From assembly GCA_044375975.1 (NCBI GenBank), contig JBILLQ010000006.1, forward strand, positions 13,374 through 77,373: a DNA stretch of 64,000 nt, written 5' to 3'. Within the stretch, counting starts at the first letter, position 1, and every line of letters begins with the position of its first letter. The notes under the pieces are model-generated. The model saw nothing but the letters and a program-made list of their open reading frames with translations. It had not been told where the DNA came from and ran no database searches. This document shows positions 60,081-64,000 of this stretch, in pieces. The stretch comes from UBA5018 sp044375975. GTDB lineage: Bacteria; Cyanobacteriota; Cyanobacteriia; PCC-6307; Cyanobiaceae. The position numbers were made by a program, and so were the translations under genes.

Positions 60081-60365
60081 CTAATCCTGTTGGCCTGCTT
60101 CGGCGATAAAGTCCCTTACGCCCCCGTTGGCACGCTCGCCCTTACTGGCTTCGCTGATCACATTGGTGTCAACCAAATACGTAACCAGCGGTGTCAACTG
60201 GAGATGGCCAGTTGCAGGGCACCGGCTGCGGCAAGCATCAGGCGCTGGACTGATCCCGCAACGCCCGGATGCTGTCCACGCTGCTGGTTGGTTGCTCGGG
60301 CAGCGAGGAACGCTGGGCTGCGAGCTGGGGCAGTAGATCACGCAAGCTGCAGCGCGGCAGCAGCG
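60081..60365 (-). pseudogene. Decayed antitoxin/PIN toxin module
   Basis: Two fragments in transcription order. At 60365-60238 the minus strand nearly repeats the 3' end of the antitoxin at 55989 (LRDLLPQLAAQRSSLPEQ, TSSVDSIRALRDQSSA, TGA). It is followed by the start of a different PIN toxin, YLVDTNVISEASKGERANGG, which ends at a TAG after about 30 residues (60081). So a phd 3' end and an unrelated toxin 5' end have been brought together. The toxin is truncated and non-functional. Confidence 0.7.
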
Positions 60366-60379
60366 GCTTTCGCCACTTT

Positions 60380-60620
60380 CGGTTGGTGGTGAGCTACCTC
60401 ATGCCAAAAACCATCCACCGGCAGTAACGTATGAAGACGCTCCAGCTCTGGGAAAGGCTCCACCGCATGACGAAGCGGTCGCTTATTCGAATAGGCGCAG
60501 ATGTTAACGCTGTTAATTACCGCATTGAGGGCTCTGGCGATGGCTTCACAGCCGGCGATGATGTTGCAAAGATATGTGGCAGGATTACGCTGTATTGATT
60601 AACCGGCGCGACCGCTCAAT
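60380..60620 (-). pseudogene. Unidentified decayed coding region
   Basis: An open minus-strand frame of about 80 codons with coding character: IIAGCEAIARALNAVINSVN, then ICAYSNKRPLRHAVEPFPEL and LLPVDGFWHEVAHH. There is no start codon and it runs into the decayed antitoxin. I do not recognise the family; its position between toxin modules suggests another lost toxin-antitoxin or defence gene. Confidence 0.3.
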
Positions 60621-60714
60621 TTGGAGCCGGTGCTGGAGGCCGCCTGAGCTGAAACCTTCTTAGCTGAATCCGTGAAACTGTGCTGGACCCCCGGCTGATG
60701 GCCTGGGGCGGCGA

Positions 60715-61254
60715 TCAACGTTGCAGCGAGCTGAGCGTGTGGCGGATGTCCTTGAGTAGCAGCAACAGGTGCAGCGGATCGGTGGGCGAGCGTTCGAACT
60801 CAGGGATCAGGTGCTCATAGAAGCCCCGGGCCTGCTCTGATTCGGCATGCACGAGCAGGCCGCGGCAGCCGATGGCGTCGCTGAGGCTGGCGACTCGGGT
60901 GATCACATCCACCAGCAGGGCCGCTCCGAGGCCCTCCCCTTGATGGCCTTCATCCACCCCCAGGCGGGCCAGCAGCGCCAGGGGCTGGGGGTGGCGGCCC
61001 CCGCAGCGCCGCAACCGCTCGGGCAGATCAGCGATCGCCACGCTCGCCATGCACCAGGCGTAGTAGACAACCACGGCGGGCTGATCCACCTCGGTGACAA
61101 CGAACTCGGTGACCACAAACACGCGGGTGGTGCCGGTTCCATGGGCCTGCCTGGCCACGTCCACCAGCCAGCCGGTCTGCTCCTGGGAGCGGCAGCGGAA
61201 GCCGGCGAGCTGGTGGCGGGCCGTCAGCAGCACCGGCGACTGGTAGCGGTTCAT
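60715..61254 (-). CDS. GNAT-family acetyltransferase toxin (TacT-like)
   Basis: A 179-residue GNAT protein of the type that acetylates charged aminoacyl-tRNA and blocks translation. The acetyl-CoA site is VDEGHQGEGLGAALLVDVI (R/Q-x-x-G-x-G/A pattern), preceded by PLALLARLGV. The terminal region LLVHAESEQARGFYEHLIPEF contains the usual Tyr of toxin GNATs. The ATG at 61254 overlaps the TGA of the DUF1778 antitoxin gene by four bases, as is typical for this type II module. Both appear intact. Confidence 0.9.
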   Translation of the reverse strand: MNRYQSPVLLTARHQLAGFRCRSQEQTGWLVDVARQAHGTGTTRVFVVTEFVVTEVDQPAVVVYYAWCMASVAIADLPERLRRCGGRHPQPLALLARLGVDEGHQGEGLGAALLVDVITRVASLSDAIGCRGLLVHAESEQARGFYEHLIPEFERSPTDPLHLLLLLKDIRHTLSSLQR

Positions 61255-61616
61255 TCCCGGTCGGCATCCGCCGGTGGCGTGCCGAATGCCCCAGGGCCGA
61301 AGGGCGAGGGCCGCTCCAGCAGCCGCACCAGGCCCGGCAGGCTGCGGGCGGGGCGGCTGTTGATTCGCTCCCACTCCTGCTGGGCGGCGGCATCGAGCAG
61401 GAAGTGCTCGCGATCGGCCAGCACCCGCTGGGCCGCCAGGCGCCCCTGGGCCAGCAGAAATGAACTGCGATCGGTGCCGAGGGCGGCGGCGGCCCGATCC
61501 AGCAGGTCGCGGTCGTCTTCTGACGCCCGCAGCTCGATCCGGCTGGTCTTGGCCGGCCGGTGGCCTGGCGGCCTGGCGCTGGTCACGGCAACGAACCGCC
61601 CGAAATGTACGGACAT
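61251..61616 (-). CDS. DUF1778-type antitoxin (TacA-like)
   Basis: A 121-residue antitoxin with a ribbon-helix-helix N-terminal domain (TSRIELRASEDDRDLLDRAAAALGTDRSSFLLAQGRLAAQRVL) that binds the operator and a C-terminal tail (WERINSRPARSLPGLVRLLERPSPFG) that neutralises the GNAT toxin. The ATG at 61616 is used; an in-frame extension to 61727 has no family similarity. The start is slightly long (~20 residues before the RHH). Confidence 0.9.
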   Translation of the reverse strand: MSVHFGRFVAVTSARPPGHRPAKTSRIELRASEDDRDLLDRAAAALGTDRSSFLLAQGRLAAQRVLADREHFLLDAAAQQEWERINSRPARSLPGLVRLLERPSPFGPGAFGTPPADADRE

Positions 61617-61623
61617 TGTACGG
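61605..61623 (-). promoter_or_regulatory. Candidate operator of the DUF1778-GNAT module
   Basis: On the minus strand CCGTACA occurs twice with an 11-bp period (CCGTACA-ATGT-CCGTACA), spanning the antitoxin start codon. RHH antitoxins bind short repeated motifs of this kind; this assignment is by position and repetition only. Confidence 0.35.
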
Positions 61624-61683
61624 CGCTGATCACGGCAGGGGCCGCAGCCCCCGCAACCCTCAATACGGCGGCACCTCAATGAT

Positions 61684-61881
61684 CTAGGTATCCAGCGGCA
61701 GCGGCGGCTGAGCCACCTGCCGCTCAACGATGATCTGATCCACTAACTCCCCCAGTCGGGATAGGGACCGGCAGCAGCAGCAACCGATCAGCTCCACCAG
61801 GGCCTGGGAGTCCAGGGACTGGCGTAAGCCATTGCCCCGCTTGCCGGCGATCTGCGCCAGGCTGCCTCCATGCCCCACCAC
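61684..61881 (-). CDS. Small hypothetical protein, doubtful
   Basis: A 65-codon frame overlapping the divergent DUF2256 gene start by 12 bp. It reads LRQSLDSQALVELIGCCCCR and LGELVDQIIVERQVAQPPLP, with amphipathic character and a run of four Cys. No family is recognised, and the start (GTG at 61881) is weak, so it may not be a gene. Confidence 0.3.
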   Translation of the reverse strand: MVGHGGSLAQIAGKRGNGLRQSLDSQALVELIGCCCCRSLSRLGELVDQIIVERQVAQPPLPLDT

Positions 61882-62049
61882 GCCGATCGACCCACCAAGA
61901 TCTGCGCCTGCTGCGGCCGACCCTTCCAGTGGCGCCGCAAGTGGAAGCAGGTGTGGGAGCAGGTGCGCTACTGCTCAGACCGCTGCCGCCAGCAGGCGCG
62001 GCGGCCCGCCAATCGACGCCAGGGCCAGGCGGACGCCGGGCAGGCCTGA
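61870..62049 (+). CDS. DUF2256 zinc-ribbon protein
   Basis: A 59-residue protein. It carries the family motif KICACCGRPFQWRRKWKQVW and VRYCSDRCRQQARR, with two Cys pairs (CACC, CSDRC) expected to bind zinc. DUF2256 proteins are small, conserved in many bacteria, and of unknown function; in cyanobacteria they are often near photolyase/cryptochrome genes, not seen here. ATG at 61870. Confidence 0.85.
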   Translation: MPHHADRPTKICACCGRPFQWRRKWKQVWEQVRYCSDRCRQQARRPANRRQGQADAGQA

Positions 62050-62662
62050 AACTTCAGCGCCCTGCTGAATACCAATTTCGATACCACTGCTCCATCCGCT
62101 GGATAACCAAGGAGCGATATCCACTGAGCGATACCCACGACGCGAAATACAGCCTGCCCTCAAGGTGCATCAATCTGCAGCCCTGTTGCCCGGCCATTAT
62201 GGAGATTATGAGGTTTATCGCTTCTGTTTCCGATGACACCCCTGCGGGCATTGTCATGGCGGGTACTGCTGGGAAGGTAATTGCCGCGGCAGTCGTTGTC
62301 GAGGTGGGCATTGCCTGGGCGGGCGTGGATTGTTCGCCATGCACGGATTATCCACTATGCATTGATTGTTTGATATTTGCCTTTTGTTGGCTGTTTGGTG
62401 ATTATTTGATGAGTTGTGATAACTTACTGCATTCTCTTTGCTTGAAGCGCGATAATTTTGGGGTAAACGCTGGTTTGGAGGTAAGTGCTGATTTATGGGT
62501 AAGCACTGATTTATGGGTAAGTGCTGGTTTTCGCACTTGCGCTTATTACCCGGTCTCTGGTGATTTTTTGCTGCCCGATGTTTTTGGACTAAGGGGGTGT
62601 TTGCCGCTGCGTCGCGGCTGCCCCGCCATGCCAGCTCTCATCAACGCCAGGGCAATCACCCG
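62050..62662. other. Non-coding region before the P-type ATPase
   Basis: About 610 bp without a supported gene. It contains an 18-bp tandem repeat (62462-62533) and two near-identical GAGCGATA(T/C)CCAC motifs at 62112-62138. Confidence 0.5.
62462..62533. repeat. 18-bp tandem repeat
   Basis: Four units in exact 18-bp phase: GGTAAACGCTGGTTTGGA, GGTAAGTGCTGATTTATG, GGTAAGCACTGATTTATG, GGTAAGTGCTGGTTTTCG. Confidence 0.9.
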
Positions 62663-63880
62663 ATGAACGCCCCAGCCCCCGGTTCTTCCTGTTGCCAGGC
62701 GGAGGGCTCGGCCGAATTGGCGGCGGGCCCGGCCGGATCGGCAGCTGCCATGGAGCGGGAGCTGGCCCGGGAGCTCAGCCGGCTGCGGCGCCGCTTGCTG
62801 GTGGCGGCGCTGCTCACCGCCCTTGTGCTGCTCTCCAGCCTTTCCCCGATGCTGGGCGGGGCGCAGCTGCCCTTTTTGCCGCTTTGGTTCACCAGCCCCT
62901 GGACCCAGCTGCTGCTCACCACACCGGTGTTGTTCTGGTGCGGGCGCGATTTTTACAGCGGCGCCCTCTCGGCCTTTCGGCAGCACTCCGCCGACATGAA
63001 CACCCTGGTGGCCGCCGGCACCGGCATCGCCTGGCTGATGTCCCTGTTCACCACCTGCTTCCCCCATGTGCTGATCGCAGAAGGCCTGCCGGCAGATGTG
63101 TACTACGAAACCGCCGCGGTGATCGTCACCCTGGTGCTGCTGGGCCGGCTGCTGGAGGCCCGGGCCCGGGGCCAAACCTCGGCGGCGATCCGGCACCTGC
63201 TGCAGCTGCAGCCGCCCACCGCCCGGGTGTTGCGCGATGGCCAGCCGATCGAGATCCCGGTGTCTCTACTGGTGGTGGGGGATCTGGTGCAGGTGCGCCC
63301 CGGTGAACAGATCCCTGTGGATGGACAGCTGATCGAAGGCAGCTCCTGGGTGGAGGAATCGATGCTCACCGGAGAAGCCACCGCCGTGGCCAAAGCTCCC
63401 GGAGACCAGGTGATCGGCGCCTCGCTCAACCGCAGCGGCAGCTTCCGCTTCAGCGTTAGCCGGGTGGGGGCCGACACGGTGCTGGCCCAGATCGTGGCCT
63501 TGGTGCGCCAGGCCCAGAGCTCCCGCACCCGGGTGCAGCGCCTGGCCGATCAGGTGGTGGGCTGGTTCGTGCCGGTGGTGATCGCCCTGGCGATCGCTTC
63601 CTTTGTGGTGTGGTTCCTGATCAGCGGCAATCCCGTGCTGGCGACGCTGTTTCTGGTGAGCGTGCTGGTGATCGCCTGCCCCTGCGCCCTAGGCCTTGCC
63701 ACCCCCACCTCAATCATGGTGGCCTCCGGCAAGGGGGCCGAGAACGGCCTGATCTTTCGCAGCGCCGAAGCCCTGGAAACCGCCGGCAAGTTGCGCACCG
63801 TCGTGATCGACAAAACCGGCACCCTCACCCGCGGCCAGCCCCAGGTGACCGATTTCGAGCGGCTGCTCCCTGATTCCTGA
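62663..63880 (+). CDS. Heavy-metal P1B-type ATPase, truncated
   Basis: The first 405 residues of a copper- or heavy-metal-exporting P1B ATPase. It has no N-terminal CxxC metal-binding domain but starts with a short Cys-Cys motif (SSCCQAEGS). The usual segments follow: membrane helices, DMNTLVAAGTGIAW (about residue 112), VGDLVQVRPGEQIPVDGQLIEG, the actuator ESMLTGEATAVAKAPGD, the CPC metal site (VIACPCALGLATPTSIMVASGKGAENG) and the phosphorylation motif DKTGTLTRGQPQVTDFE. It then ends at LLPDS and TGA (63880): the nucleotide-binding domain and C-terminal helices are missing (normal length ~700-800). CPC suggests copper. The ATG at 62663 was chosen over a GTG/TTG at 62597. A possible new gene starts at ATG 63948. 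Confidence 0.85.
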   Translation: MNAPAPGSSCCQAEGSAELAAGPAGSAAAMERELARELSRLRRRLLVAALLTALVLLSSLSPMLGGAQLPFLPLWFTSPWTQLLLTTPVLFWCGRDFYSGALSAFRQHSADMNTLVAAGTGIAWLMSLFTTCFPHVLIAEGLPADVYYETAAVIVTLVLLGRLLEARARGQTSAAIRHLLQLQPPTARVLRDGQPIEIPVSLLVVGDLVQVRPGEQIPVDGQLIEGSSWVEESMLTGEATAVAKAPGDQVIGASLNRSGSFRFSVSRVGADTVLAQIVALVRQAQSSRTRVQRLADQVVGWFVPVVIALAIASFVVWFLISGNPVLATLFLVSVLVIACPCALGLATPTSIMVASGKGAENGLIFRSAEALETAGKLRTVVIDKTGTLTRGQPQVTDFERLLPDS

Positions 63881-64000
63881 TCAGCAAGAAAGCTCCGCAC
63901 GCCCTGGCAGCACCACCGCCCAGCCCTTAAAGTAGTACAGGTGATCTATGGCAGATTGGTCAGGTGCCCCAGAGCAGAGTCCAGTACCAGGAGGGGTTTT

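Noticed and set aside
61929..62666. 245-codon plus-strand frame
   Set aside because: Overlaps DUF2256 in another frame and reads through an 18-bp tandem repeat; no motif.

Overview
The window comes from a unicellular cyanobacterium of the high-GC Synechococcus/Cyanobium/Vulcanococcus type. Evidence: psaE (photosystem I), the PII-interacting regulator pipX beside pipY, sepF and proC, cyanobacterial families of unknown function (DUF1823, DUF3086, DUF3119, DUF4079), and the picocyanobacterial neighbourhood mutM-psaE / LysM / aldehyde dehydrogenase. The genus is inferred from gene content only.

Layout. 1-10.3 kb (minus strand): a tightly coupled lanthipeptide export and modification operon, tolC > hlyD > C39-peptidase ABC transporter > second NHLM ABC transporter > lanM (cut by the window edge); no precursor peptide gene was recognised. 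10.4-13.7 kb: a transposase remnant, then mutM, a fused mtnB-mtnC methionine-salvage gene and a small NTF2-like protein. 13.8-23.2 kb: psaE, a conserved hypothetical gene, recQ, a five-LysM wall protein, an IS1341-type tnpB with a recognisable right end/omega-RNA scaffold, an aldehyde dehydrogenase and a regulator. 23.2-24.7 kb is non-coding. 24.7-32.4 kb: tRNA-Thr, tRNA-Tyr, aroQ, miaE, mtnD, cobI, DUF4079, a BcsA-like glycosyltransferase, dus and DUF1823. 33.2-42.0 kb: a two-partner secretion locus (secreted CHAT/haemagglutinin protein, its TpsB pore and a CHASE2 adenylate cyclase). 42.1-45.4 kb is accessory DNA: a gene remnant, an AT-rich Cys-rich secreted peptide, a frameshifted gene and an ISAs1-type fragment. 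45.5-55.2 kb is core: der-cbiQ-pipX-pipY-sepF-proC on the plus strand; MFS-mlaE-DUF3119-DUF3086-plsY on the minus strand.

55.3-61.7 kb is a defence/toxin-antitoxin island. It starts at tRNA-Gly(TCC) and holds an intact phd-PIN pair with a palindromic operator, decayed relE and phd pieces with an orphan 15-bp dyad, a 47-nt tRNA-Gly remnant, a large SIR2-NACHT-HEAT-like NLR-type defence gene broken by one in-frame amber codon, a second decayed copy of the phd 3' end, and a DUF1778-GNAT pair. The window closes with DUF2256 and a heavy-metal P1B-ATPase that stops just after its DKTGT phosphorylation motif.

A theme across the window is short tandem repeats of 13-20 bp, each array with its own unit and period, mostly in intergenic DNA. 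They run into the 3' ends of pipY, DUF3119 and mlaE, and similar 12-18 nt repeats inside recQ, miaE, mtnD, proC and the CHAT protein encode low-complexity segments that are not part of the conserved domains.
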